A stretch of 64,000 nucleotides of DNA, taken from assembly GCA_964017155.1 (NCBI GenBank), contig OZ024861.1:24126213-24190212 (forward strand), in the 5' to 3' direction. Below the pieces are notes generated by a model, which was not told where the DNA came from, searched no databases, and saw only the letters and a program-made list of their open reading frames with translations. How positions within the stretch are numbered: position 1 is the first letter of the stretch; each line of letters begins with the position of its first letter. The DNA comes from Oasisia sp. SBJ-2009 (taxonomy: Eukaryota; Annelida; Polychaeta; Sabellida; Siboglinidae). Shown here piece after piece: positions 47,709 through 59,975 of this stretch. The translations under genes and the position numbers were made by a program.

Positions 47709-50700
47709 TCCCTTTAGCGTGAATGTGTGTTCCACTCCCAGTCTTTGGTAGAGCTAGTCAAGTCAATGCCGATACTGCTGATTACATCCTCGCAACTTTG
47801 CAAGTCAGGTGTGGTAGTTTGTTCGTCTACCCATGGCATTTAATACATTCTATGTGTGGAGGTTCGTTGCATCAGTTGTAACTCGCCAGAGTCATTATCC
47901 TGAAGTTGCAAGAATTAAATGGATTCTTTGGGGTACAACATGGGACATGAAACAATTCCTTTCATGTCCCAGATTATAATGAAAAGGGATTTTTTAAGAA
48001 TATAAAACTTTGGTAATAAATATAACTTTTTATTTTTTTTATCTTAGAATTAATTAATCACTAATGACCCTGATAATAAAAATCCCTTTTGTGTCCCAAA
48101 TAACTTCACATATGCATAGTTTCAAGTTTAGGCTTAATGCACTTATATGTATATAGCGTGGTTATTAGTGATTAATAAAACTTAATTCTAATGAAATAAA
48201 GGCAAAGAATTACATGAAATAATTATATTAATAAGATTATGTACAGTACTAAGTATTAAATGTTCTCAAAGAATATCCCTTTTCATTATCATTTTGGACA
48301 AAAAAATCTCTTTAAAGTCCCAAACAATCTCTTTTACCACTAAACATCATTTCAGTGAAGTGCTTATCATTACATACACAACCACCAATAAGAGGTGATA
48401 AAAGGCAGTTACTCACAAAAAGCTGAAGTCTGAAAGATAACAGGTGACATGGTCCAGTGATAAATCCAGTTCTGACGAGTGTCCAGGGTTATTGACAGTT
48501 GTCAGTAGCACCTGTGGGTGACCGTCAATGCTATTTATTCTTCTGCTTGATTTATTAGACACAGGTTTACTTGCTGCATTGGTGAGTGAAAACCGTGGTG
48601 TTCGTTCTGTAATGTACAGCTGTATTGTAAGTTTTGTATCCCTTGATTTACCAGTATTAATGTATCATTTGGTTTTAAAATAATATCCCTAAAATATGGT
48701 ATTACCATGATCTTTCAATTGATACCATATAAAAATGCACAATTTGTGAGGTAGTCTCCATAATGTCTTAAAGAGATTGCATTGCAGGGACTATTAACAC
48801 ATACTGGTCACTGTTTCCATGAAAAGTGACAAATTACAGTTTACTGACTAAAAATATACTGTAGGAAAATTGCCAGAATTCAGAATATGAAGCATACTAC
48901 CAGGTAGTGGTATAGGCATACTCTCAGATATGGCAGTTAAGCAAGTTTAAATATCATACCAAACCTCTATGTATATGTTAAGTTGTGCATTTCATTGCAT
49001 TGTGTTTTGAGAGAGTTGTCTATGAAGTCTGATTTTTAAACTGTTTTGCCACTGTGTCAGTGAGCGTGAATTTGTCCTCACTCATAGATTTATTGTGGCT
49101 ACCGCATTTATTAATCCAACAGATCATTACTGACTTGCAGTACTGATGTTAAAATGGAAGAAGTAATCTGTACAATAATATAATGTCACATATTTACATT
49201 TTATTACAGGTGGTAAAAAAAATGCTATTATAATAATGTCAGCAAGTAACATGGAATGAATAGTCTTTCATATAGACGTGTATAGAATTTATGTGTTTTG
49301 CTTAATGTGTACTTTTGTTGTGTAGAATAGTGTAGAATATTTTTGAGTTTATTTTGCAACTATTGTTGTTTAATGAAATAATGATTATTAATGCAGAAAT
49401 CATAGTTGCTCAACATAACATTGTTGCTGTATACGTGCTGTGATTGTCCGTAAATTCAGTAATAATATTATTATGAAGAAAATGTTATTTCAGGTGCTTT
49501 GTATTGACCCCTGAAAGTTGTTTAAATCCCATTTTGTATTTAAGGTTCTTGATACCAGAATAAATATCTGGACCTGATACTACCTGCCAAGTTGAGTTTA
49601 ATTAACCCAAAACAGTGTTTACAGTTTGAATGTCGTGCCACTAAATGATAAAATTATAAACAGAACTGACATCATCAGCCAACTTTTGATGTTGGCTACT
49701 TCCCATGCATCTCCACCTTCAAACTTCCTGCGAATAATTAACACCCCAGGCTGATTCCTGGTAACATTGCTTTAAGTCAGTAGATGTAGAAGATCATAAT
49801 TAAGATACAACAATGTTTTAATTGAATTAGTCACAAAACCTTCCATGTTGTGCCAAGTGAATCCTGAAACCCTCTAAACCGGGTTGGTTTAAATTGCACA
49901 ATTTTAATTGCAGCTGCAACTATATCATTAGGTATATGCTATTATATTATATATTGGGTATTGATATATTTAACATACACAATATGTTGTCTGGACTACA
50001 TATGCGATAAACCTTTTCTGATATTAAATTAATGTACCTGGTAATGCTGGTATACTATTTAGTTTTTGCTACTGTAGTATTGAATAAATCAGTCTGACAA
50101 TAACAACTATGGCAGTGTTCGGTTATATCATGTACAGACTGGTGTGTAGTGTAACGTACATCCCATTATGATTAAAACTGCCTTTAAAACATGCTTCAGT
50201 CACAAACAAATAATGGGCATGAGACAAGCACTTGTTTGTTCAAAGGATACTAATATGCGTAACACTTCGCTGACAAAGAAGTGTTGAAGTCCCCTCATGA
50301 GAGTGACATTGGCTATGTGATTAGCGTAGGTTTTCTTGAAAAGATGCATAGCTTTTGAAGAACGTGTAAGTTTGCATGATTTCTTTTAACTTAGCAGGTA
50401 CGTATTGCAAGTATAATATGCATTTACTCTGACTGCATATGAAATCTAATCCAGATGCCAAAGTAATATGATTTGTAATAACTACACAATAAATTTGTTG
50501 ATTTAAATTATACTTTTAATTGTTGTTCTTTGTGTCTATGCTACTTCTGCCTGGTTTTTGTGGAATCTCCCAGTTGATTTACGGAGGTACCACCAGCAGC
50601 AGAGGAATAGTAGAGTAGGGGAAGTAGGGGCATGTCCGTGAAACACGCTATAGATAATGCACTATGTGTGCTAAGAGGGTGATATTTAGCATTCAGAATC

Positions 50701-50790
50701 AGCAATTATATTACTTTGTCGTAAGTTAGTTAAGAAATCGCATATCCTATCAGATATTGAAATATTTGGTCAAATGTAGAGGCATACGTT
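47709..50790. other. No gene recognised
   Basis: AT-rich intergenic sequence downstream of paralogue A. AATAAA-type signals near 48013 and 48195 could end its transcript. I see no exon, long frame or strong repeat. Confidence 0.5.
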
Positions 50791-50791
50791 T

Positions 50792-50848
50792 GTGCGGACA
50801 TGCCCCAAGGTACGGGGCATAGCCGCACACTGTGTGCGGTTATGCCCC
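50792..50848. repeat. Overlapping inverted repeats (alternative hairpins)
   Basis: Three alternating copies of one motif: GTGCGGACATGCCCC, GGGGCATAGCCGCAC and TGTGCGGTTATGCCCC. The middle copy can pair with either neighbour, with one to two mismatches. A further GGGGCATGTCCG lies near 50627. Confidence 0.8.
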
Positions 50849-53662
50849 AGGAATGGCGAAGCAACAGCTGGTCTCACAGAGCTGACCATTAACTACAGTA
50901 ATAATATGTATTGGTATGCGTTAACTACTGACACGTGCATTACTATATAAAAAAAACACCAGAGAACACAAATTAACGGTTTCAAGTTTTCATATATATA
51001 TATATATATACGTAAAGTTTCGAAAATACAATGGCCTTGAATCATAGTCCACGTTTATTCCTCCTTGAGAGTCAAAGCAAACAACACCATGATTTTGTAA
51101 AGGGGAAAGTCAAACTTTGCAACCCAGCTTGTCTGAAGCCTTCTAGCTAAAACAGCATAGTCTCGTAAAGCGCAAAGTTAAACTAAAAACTCAATTTGTC
51201 GGCTGTGCGAGCATGGCTTTGTTGTGATGGTGTTAAAATTCAAATTTGTTCTCAGGTCCAGTTTCCTTATAATCTGACAAAACGTTAACATGGCCGCCAA
51301 TGGGAAAATCAACAGTGCTCTGTGCCCTAAGCCGGGAAGTGCTCTGTTATGTTGGTTAGTCGTTCGTTTTGTGGCTGTTATAACTGTTATTAATTAGTTC
51401 TTTTTGTGCATGGACATATGTGAGTAATGGCAGATTTGGCTGACCAAATAAACCATCTTGACAGTGTATCGCTGAATCGCTATAGCGCAGAAACTGTCAT
51501 TATCGGGATAGATGTCCCAGACCCAGACCCGTACAGCTTGGAGGCTTGGAGGCTGACAGGACGGAATGGGTAGATGATCTGTCAAAGTGGCCCTCTGTAG
51601 ATTATGGCTGCATTTACATGATATAGTTCATAAACACTCCGGGTATGTACACTGCAGAAGCCCTGAAGTCATTCAAAAGTCACGATTCGTATGCACCGTA
51701 TCTCGCAGTACATGTGCAGACTAACTGGATGTGGTGTATCATGCATGCATGTGGTGTATCGTACATGTTTAATAGATGTTACTGCTGACATTTTAAATAT
51801 CCCATAACATTTCTAGACATTGATCTAAATATTTTATCTTGCCTTATTTTTATACATAAAAATTGTGTATTGTTTTTGTCGGTATTTATTTATTTGTGCG
51901 AATGTTTAGTACGTATGTGTTTCACATGTAAATAGTGTAATAATAAGTTTTAGGTTTTTTAGTCATCGACTTTACTTATTTACTATGTTTAATAAATTAT
52001 AAAAAAATTAATATGATTAATTTAATGTGTATGCTTATTTATCTGAACATAATTTTGACGGTTATATTTATTATTATTATTTTATAACACATAATGAGTA
52101 ATTTGATATGTTATTATACAACACTTTGAACATGCTGGCTATTGTGCTTTATAAATAATTAATATTATTATTATCACAGAGCGCTGTTTTTGTACTGAGA
52201 GCGAAAGTCACAAAGTCACGATAAGTGTTAGATCATTCTGTGATTTTAATCATGCGTGGTTTATATGAATCAACATGTCCGATACGTATTCTGGTTCATG
52301 ACAATGTGAAGAATTACACGTCAATAGACAGTCAAAATAATATTTTGTATAGTTTTCTAAAGACTTTTTTAACAATTCTATAGGAAATGTTCTGTACGGT
52401 ATTCCCTGTAGGAAGTATTCCATAGAAAACTACGAAATATCCTATGGTTTTCTACAGAATATTTTCTATAGGCAATATCCTATGGTTTTCTATAGTAAAA
52501 ATCCTATAGACTATTCTATATAATTCTATGGAAAACTAAATGCAAACATCCTATAAAAACTCAATAGTTTTGTTTTGCAAAGGGAATATTTATCAGAATA
52601 ATGAAAGCCTATATATATAGTTACATTATCAAAACACTATTATGACTGCATTATCATAGCAAAACAATAAACTAAAATCACTATGTGTGGATGTGTTGTG
52701 GTGTAAATATACTGTACATAACAACACCAATTTACAAACATGTGCAGAAACGATGCAACAAATCCTGGTGTGCTCATTGACTTTGGGCACCCCTGCAATG
52801 CATGCGATGGATAGCTGCCTAGTTGACACAAACGACTTCACGCAATGACCCTTAGCTTAAGCTTATCTGCCCCAATATTCCGGCATATGGGAAGTATCCA
52901 CACTGACAGGCCATCTACATTTTCTGATAAAGTATAACAAGTGAAAAATTGCATTTTCATGGGCATGACCACCGGGTAAGAACTTGTGGACAACGACACA
53001 CCGCCCTGTTTACATGTGAGCGCCTGCTGCAGCAGCCGCTTTCTGCCCTACAAACAAACCGCCACGTGCGTTTAATTTATTCATGACGTCAAAACGCAAC
53101 CCCGAATATAAGTTTAATTCTGAATAGTTTTTATAATACAGCATTATTTGATAAAAAAAGGTATCCTTATTTAATTAATCGGTATGCTATCCATGTGGGG
53201 GTAGACAATGCTGTCACCTCACGGATACTGGTTAATCGTGCCGTAATTCTTATTTTATAAACAACTGTAAATTTGAATTTTTACTTACTTTTGTGTTAAT
53301 ATAAGTTCAATGTTGAATACTTTTCATATGATATTATTATCTTGTAAAAGTATATCGTTATTTTAATTTTTATTTCCTAGTTGGCCTGAGAGCCAATCAG
53401 CGTCTCTACCCTAATCTGGGGTAAGGCTACCCGGATGTAGAAACTTAAGCCCTTTAATGTCCCAGGCGGAGTTGAGGGGTTTAACAGTGCTGCCACCTCA
53501 CGGAGTCTGGGTAACCGAGGCTATAGCTGTGGTAAAGATGAAAGTGGAACATTACAATGAATCACCATCCAATTTTTATTATGCTATGCTCATTGTATTT
53601 TTGAAAATTGTATTTTTCTTTGAAAACCTGGAGATGCTCTGACAAAATAAAAGTGAACGCCG
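50849..53662. other. Intergenic, with a broken SWIM-type ORF and short repeats
   Basis: Apart from the degraded transposon ORF at 51427-51740, this holds a TA run near 50994, CCTATGGTTTTCTATAG-type repeats at 52380-52560, and a related pair at 53206-53240 and 53478-53515 (CACCTCACGGA core). No host exon is supported. Confidence 0.5.
51427..51740 (+). pseudogene. Degraded SWIM-type transposon protein, N-terminal part
   Basis: From the ATG at 51427 the frame reads MADLADQINHLDSVSLNRYS, then VIIGIDVPDPDPYSLEAW, and stops at 51573. A one-base shift (frame from 51561) continues TEWVDDLSKWPSVDYGCIYM, meets a TAG, and goes on in the same frame as FINTPGMYTAEALKSFKSHD, SYAPYLAVHV. The D-x-x-KWP-x-V-x-Y-x-x-IY ... 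PGxYTxExLKxxKS pattern is one I know from invertebrate SWIM/YqaJ-type transposon proteins, the same superfamily as the gene at 5399-6823 but a different branch. One frameshift and one stop mark it as dead. The C-terminal domains are absent. Confidence 0.6.
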
Positions 53663-54124
53663 GTTACATTTTCCGGTCGTTAAAAACGATTCGATTGACG
53701 TTTCTGCGTATGCGCAGTAAATGTAACATCATCAATGTCTAGCGAAACGACAACGGATTTTCGGTATAAATGCGACGGGTTGTTTGTTAACTCTCCTGTG
53801 ATGATTATTTTGAAGAGTTTCTTAAAATGTCGTTCAATGCAATAAAATATTACGTGTTTTTTTATATAAATAACTCACGGATATGGCGCACTAAGTCTAC
53901 AGTCACGTGATTTATGCTTGCTATCAAAATATGCCTCAAAACTTGTTTGCCTCGTGTTAATTTGCGACAAATAATTTCGCTGAGAGGTTATATAGATCCT
54001 AACGAAGAACCCGTGGTATTTATGCCACAAATGCTTTGTCCTTTCGCTGCACATCGATGAGTTTATATTTATTGCGCATGCGCAGAAACGTCAATCGGAA
54101 CGTTTATGTCGCCGGAAAATGTAA
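53663..54124. mobile_element. MITE-like inverted-repeat element upstream of paralogue B
   Basis: Arms of about 90 bp at 53663-53753 and 54036-54124 are inverted copies with perhaps 20% divergence. Both hold TTACATTTTCCGG, GATTGACGTTTCTGCG and TGCGCA, around a centre of about 280 bases. No ORF is present. It ends about 115 bases before the start of CS-domain paralogue B, so it may lie in its promoter. Confidence 0.65.
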
Positions 54125-54185
54125 ACGCTACACCGCGTTTGATAACAGTGGCGCCATTTGGTGCAGAACACGCTATGACAGGTTG

Positions 54186-54221
54186 TGCCATCTGGCGGGT
54201 TATGGAGATTGTAACCGGAAG
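54186..54221 (+). promoter_or_regulatory. Candidate core promoter of CS-domain gene B
   Basis: TGCCATCTGGCGGGTTA followed by ACCGGAAG (54214-54221), 19 bases before the start codon, matching the arrangement in front of paralogue A. Confidence 0.55.
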
Positions 54222-54239
54222 TTTTGCTTGGGCCGAATA

Positions 54240-56603
54240 ATGTCGGATGTGGAAGGCGACTTCGATAAGATTGAACTAGAAGACCAACAAGACGAAGCTT
54301 CAGCCGAGAAAGCAGAAGATGAACAAGAGGATCCATGGAAGGAAGACCCCTCAGCGCTGTCTCCTTTTGGAGGTTGGCTTTAGTCTAGATAAGCGATAGG
54401 TCGCCTTTTTTAGTTTCAAAATCTAGGTCTTAGACTTACTCCACAGGCACAGTCCACTTACTAGCCGACTAGTAATTTGGGGCTCAACCAGGTCAGGAAC
54501 CGAGTTATAGACCTTATGTCCCAAGTCGCTTATGTCCCAAGTCACTTATGTCCCAAATATTGTGGACGATATGTCCCAAAAACAAGATGCTAAGTAACAG
54601 TTAAAATATGCAATGGACTTCAAGTGTTCTACAAAGAGTGCCAGCATTAGTGTTAATATATCAACAGATTTATGTTAAGACTAAAGTTAAAAAATAACAT
54701 AAAAACTTAATAATAAATTTAGGACATATCGTCTAGGACATATGTGACTTGGGACATAACGTCCATAGGCCCAGGAACCTAGGCTGGATATATAGCATTA
54801 TCGCTGGCTGTCTGCATTTCTGTGAGGGCATACGTAGTGTGGAGTGAGTAGACAGATGTTGGTACTTTTGCAGTTTAGGCCCGCACCTCGAAAAAACCAT
54901 CACAATGTTCACCTACGATGACCAAACTTCGCATGGTGTATCTACTATACCTGTACTACGTGTATGCACTTGTCACGTGATCAAAAAATAATAATTAATG
55001 CCTGAAATCGATCAAAATGTGTACGTAAATAATGCGCTTTCTTCGTCGAGTCACTACTGTCTGTCAGGTGGCGCCGAGGAAAGCGCGTTATTTCTGTGCT
55101 ACTGCAACACTAACTCTGTTACTGTAGGAGTTTAACAGTGTAAAGTAGTATTTCGTTTCCCTTTAAGTAGCTATGATTTGTCCAGTCTGATATACAGTTG
55201 ACATTTTCTTTGTTTTCAGTTACATCGGAGGAAAAGGGTGATTATGAAGTAAAGGTGTGCATAGTGCTGCTAGGTCTAAAAAAGAAGTTTGGAAAGAATG
55301 AACCTTCAAATGCTGAGCAACTGGTCCTGCGGACAAAAGAGCAGTGAGTACATAGTAAATAAACACATAGTTTACACCTGACATTGCTATGACAGCAGCG
55401 ACTTTTGTTTCCAGAGCAAACATTATTTCAGGGAAGTGATAGCAAATACCATTATTATAATTTATTATTCTCTAATAATTGGTTGACCCTTGTTTAAAAT
55501 AAAGCTACGACATCACAATATAGCAAAAGGAGAGAACATTTTAGGTCCAGTTGCTTAATTCCTTAAAATGATCAAAATAATTGCAACCAGTCACTGCTTG
55601 TCTGCTGACCAGTATTTTCTAATTATAATTTTTTTCATTGTTCAAGACAGTAATGGCTAACAACACAAATTGACAGGAATGACAGCATAACAATATATTT
55701 ATGCACATAACTGCATTCTTGTGAATATATACCAATAATGAATCTTGTGAATTTATGTGTGGGCAAGTATGTAATCAGGTAATAATTTGTCTTGTGGATT
55801 GGTTTTCTAAAATGGCATACATGTCTATACAAAAAGGTTGCTCAAACAAGATGGATACTAGGTTGGTTTGGCTAAAATTGTGATACAAAAAATTGGATAG
55901 AAATTAGCCAAAAAAATCTTTAAATACGTGTATCGAGGTATGCATCATGGTCATTGGTGTGTGTCTTTATCAGGTCATTTGTCTTCTCGCTGCTGATGGA
56001 TGTTCCTGGGAAGACAGAAAAACAGAAATATCAGTATCGAATCAATCGACTGCCAGACAGGATTGTGACCGATAAATCCAAATACAAGGTATACCATTAG
56101 CATTACACTGTACATCCATTTTTAATCTAAATTTCATAGTTACTCTTGAAAATGTCTGAAACATAAAACACTAAGTGACTTCTAATGTTCATTATTCCAA
56201 ATTGCTGTTGCATTAATTTACAATATGGTGCCACAGTAGCGATTTATTTACCTGGCGATATGTGGTCTGAGGTCTCAGGTAAGGTTACTAACTCCAAACA
56301 AAACAGCCCAATCTTGGGCTAACGCAGGAGTCACTGAGGATGGTCACTGCCAGGGTGCTTGTCGTCCTCAGTGGTTCTTTTACGTCCCAAATTGAGACGG
56401 GACCGACATTAACGTGATTTTCCGTAATGACCTAACCCCCAGTATTGTGATTAAGGGGAGTGTGCCTCCAGTTTTTGTGTTATGTGTTTCAGGTAAAGAA
56501 AGACCAGATTGAGTTGACGCTGTATAAAGCAGTGCCTCGGTCGTGGGTGCCGGAGTTACGATCGGGAGGACTCGAGACTCAGGAAGACGAGGAGGAGAAA
56601 TGA
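54240..56603 (+). CDS. Small CS-domain (p23/NudC-like) protein, paralogue B
   Basis: Four exons, 54240-54372, 55220-55343, 55974-56088 and 56493-56603, give 160 residues. Exons 2 and 3 are exactly as long (124 and 115 bases) and in the same phase as in paralogue A. The N-terminus is longer and more acidic (MSDVEGDFDKIELEDQQDEA, then EDPWKEDPSALSPFGG). The core reads GDYEVKVCIVLLGLKKKFGK, SFVFSLLMDVPGKTEKQKYQ, INRLPDRIVTDKSKYK, then VKKDQIELTLYKAVPRSWVP, and the tail is EDEEEK. The conserved parts (GLKKKFGKNEPSNAE, VPGKTEKQKY, RSWVPEL, GGLETQE) show the copies are constrained. Both look functional: no stops, all splice sites intact. Function is unknown beyond the CS-like fold. Confidence 0.85.
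54862..54893. repeat. 32-bp dispersed repeat, copy 2
   Basis: GTACTTTTGCAGTTTAGGCC followed by CRCACCTCGAAA, identical apart from one base to 4590-4621. The flanks are unrelated. Confidence 0.8.
55027..55093. repeat. Short inverted repeat in intron 1 of paralogue B
   Basis: AAATAATGCGCTTTCTTC at 55027-55044 and its near reverse complement at 55076-55093 (two mismatches in 18), with a 31-base loop. Confidence 0.75.
56330..56440 (-). mobile_element. SINE family C, partial copy 2
   Basis: It shares CCTCAGTGSTT and CGTCCCAAATTGAGACGGGA (plus strand) with the copy in paralogue A intron 1. It lies in intron 3 of paralogue B. The tRNA-like head is missing. Confidence 0.6.
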
Positions 56604-59200
56604 TGCAATGAATGGTCCCTCCTCCATTTAAAAGCAACCAAAGACGGGTCCCTCCTGGAGTTTGAACCAAGCAATTTTTGCGCCTTCTTGGATTTTGAGT
56701 CTAGCAATAACCAGTCCCTGTGTAGTTTGACTCAAGCAATGGCTGATCCCTCCTACTTCTGTTGGGCCTGTCAAATCTCAGCAGATTCATCCTGTGATTT
56801 GTTGCTGCTTGCAACTTTTCTAATGAGTTTGCCTGTTTATTCCGGTGTTTTTATATCGATAGTTTTTTAAGAGTGTATACAGCGATTTTTTATTTCACAA
56901 TGCCATGTTTTCAAAACTGTCTGGTAAATTGGTCCACCAAGCATTGTGCTGTTACATTGAGGCTGGGTTTGCTGATTAGATGTTTATTTAGTTAACCGAA
57001 CGGTTAATTTTATATGACACTGTCACACTGGATTTATTAGATCTGCATTTATGAAACACATTTGAACCTTTAAATTCTTACAAAATTATGATTTTGGGAT
57101 AAATTGTATTACTTTTATTACTTTGTGGGAGTTATTGACCAATAACTCTTCTTTATGTATTGTTTTTGAAATGTTGTGTTGTTAGTATTAGACTAGTTCA
57201 GCATTAATCCACACTGCCTGTTTTGGTAGTTTTCAAGAGTATTCCAATGAAAAATAATCATACAAAATAGTGTATTATCTTTTATTTTTATTATTTGTTT
57301 TTACTACATATTTTACAGGCATATTTCATGTGTAAATAATGTATCAATATTATCACGTAATGCATATTATAATTACAGATGTGCACATGATAGATATGGT
57401 GCTTTATTAAAAAGGGCATAATTTATGGGTTATACATGGCAGTAGTACATAGGGGGTGTGGATGTCACAAAAAATGTCCACAAATAGAATGCCATACTTT
57501 ACGGATAGTCCATAATATATGATTGACAGCCTACATTTGTTAAAATGTAGAATATCCGTACTTTGTTGTGTTGCACTGTGTTTTATTGGCAGCTTTTTTG
57601 TACAGCAATTTTCAAGACACTGGTGAAATGCGACAGATGCTGTAACTGTTCTGTTGTTTGTTGTTCTTAATGTCTGTTATCTTTTTGATAAAGCCATCAT
57701 GCAGCAGTAATTGATTCCGATATACGTTATTGTGTGGTGTGTAGTTCACCAGTTGGGTTGTCAGTAGAGAAGACCACAGTTGAACTCCATCTTCTACATT
57801 TTCAAAAGGCTGACAAGTACAGTGTACTTCACGTTTTCTTTCAGAAGAGACCAATAGCTGTTGGTCTTCACTATCTGGAGTCTCTGCCAAACATGTTTTT
57901 ATTTGGAGTTCGTTATCTATATAAATATATACAGACATTGCCAAAACGTTTAGTCTAATAATATAGTAAGTGCCAAGAGTCAGTATTAATCTGCAGCAAA
58001 TTTGATATCACCTCATGTGTTTTGTCAAAAGATAAAATTTAAACGTAATCGTAAAATCCTTGGGGTTATTACATCATAATCTTAATGAACTTTGACCCAT
58101 GCATTCATCCTGTATCTACATCATTATAAGCAGGATTTGATTGTAATGGTACAAGCTCTCAACTTTGTCTAATTGTACAGTGATGGTATATTATGTCTTG
58201 TTGTAATCAGTGAATCGATTACAGTGAATTTACAGGATATTTTTACAATCATGATTGACAATTGGCTAGTTAAATAAACATAGGGTCATATATGATGAAC
58301 CAGTGTGACTACAGGTGTATTTAGAATGGGGTAATTCAGATCCGTCTGAAGTTGTTAACATGTGCAACGCTTACCAAATCAAATCATGTCTTGTTGTCTG
58401 CTGTTGCAGTGTATTACTAATTACGGTACATAACCTTTTACTAATTTGTTGAAGTGGATAATGCTTGAGGAATTTACAAAATGTGTTTACATTTGTAGAT
58501 GACATTTATTATACTAATAAAATGTGTGTACATATTTTATATGGAAGTTGTGTTGATATAGCGTGCAATGTAAGTCAGGGTAATACATAATTATAATTAG
58601 TCTGCACATCATGTTGCTTGGGTCTAAGCATATTCACGTTTTAGAACACGCTCTTGACTCTTGGTCAAATTGTTCTGAATATCTGAAGTTAAATTCGCAT
58701 GCATTAAAACACTATAATCCAAAAGTTTTTAAAGCTGTTACTTATCAGTATAGTTGTCACTTCCATCCAAAGTCAAAGTGCAAGACAACAGCTATAATTA
58801 TATTATTGTCTTTTACTGTATATATTTAAAAGTCATGCTTCCCGTAGATTTTGTCCTTCGTTTCTCTGTTTCTGTCCACGTTTCATTTATGTTCACATAC
58901 TGCCTCTACAACTGTGTTCATCATCCATTTGTGGTGTTGGTGTAACTGTGGTTCTATGTCCTTATGCCGTGTTGGCATTTACCAAAATGTTTAATGTGCA
59001 TGCATGTTTGTAACCGCACATATGATCCTACGTACGGGACCCGTGGAAGCAGAGAAACAGGTATCCAGTGGCAGTGGTGGACTAGGCATGTGGAGCAGGC
59101 CAGGAAGTGGTATAGTACATTGCTCAATACACCAGTGCACCTACTGGAGTGGTAGAACATAATGTAGGGAAGAGTGGTGATAAGCATCGATGGAGAACGA
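56604..59200. other. No gene recognised
   Basis: AT-rich intergenic sequence after paralogue B. A 72-codon plus-strand frame at 58611-58829 is open but matches nothing I know. Confidence 0.5.
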
Positions 59201-59204
59201 ACAA

Positions 59205-59975
59205 TTCAAGATGTTGAGCTCTGATTCACCAGGTAGGTTCAACAACACGGCATTTTTCGACCAATCAGTAACGAGTATCCACGTGTGTCCTCGTGGACAG
59301 CCTCTGTTTACACAGTACACGTGACAATGTTTCCACGTTGTTCTGCTTGTGTTTATATTGTACAAGTATTGGATAGAAGTCATCAAAATGACCTGACAAT
59401 GAATAAATGATGGTCAGAGTGGCCAAACATATGGTTGATTTGTAACATTCGTTCATGATCGTAGAGGTTTTATCGTCCGCAATTGAATACTTCAGGAGTT
59501 ATTCACTTAAAAATTTCTGGCACCGCATAAATGCTGAAATATAGGCCAGTAAGTACAATCATAATGCTCTGTTAGAGCAAACGGTGGCTAACGTTCTAGA
59601 TTTTGATGTTGCTGTTATCACCATTACTATCCAATATCTACACATTGATGGCATTATGTGCTGGTGTACATTGTGTATGTGCGTGCGTGCATGCATGTGT
59701 AATGCACCGTGCCAACATTTGGTGAAATTGACTTGGCCAGGATAATTTTAAAGTAAAAAATAAATTTTGTGTATTAGTTTACAATCATGAATATATGTTA
59801 CAAATCAACCATATTTTTGATGGCCTCTATTACGCTCTATACAACGCATGAGCAATATAAACCCAAGCAGAACCTAATGGAAACATTGTCACGTGTACCG
59901 TGGAAACGGAGGCTGTCCATGTGCTCGTTACTCATTGGTCGAAAAATATCCTGTAGCGGAACCTACCTGGTGAGT
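59205..59975. repeat. Large imperfect inverted duplication
   Basis: The segment 59205-59460, reverse complemented, resembles 59785-59975. Shared parts are TTACAAATCAACC, AATATAAAC, AAGCAGAAC, GGAAACATTGTCACGTGTAC, GAGGCTGTCCA, CTCGTTACT, ATTGGTCGAAAAAT and GAACCTACCTGGTGA. Identity is perhaps 70% with indels. The arms are about 200-250 bases, separated by about 325. Confidence 0.75.

Noticed and set aside
58611..58829. 72-codon plus-strand ORF (MLLGSKHIHVLEHALD)
   Set aside because: Open but unrecognised, no splice acceptor or neighbour supporting it; chance cannot be excluded.
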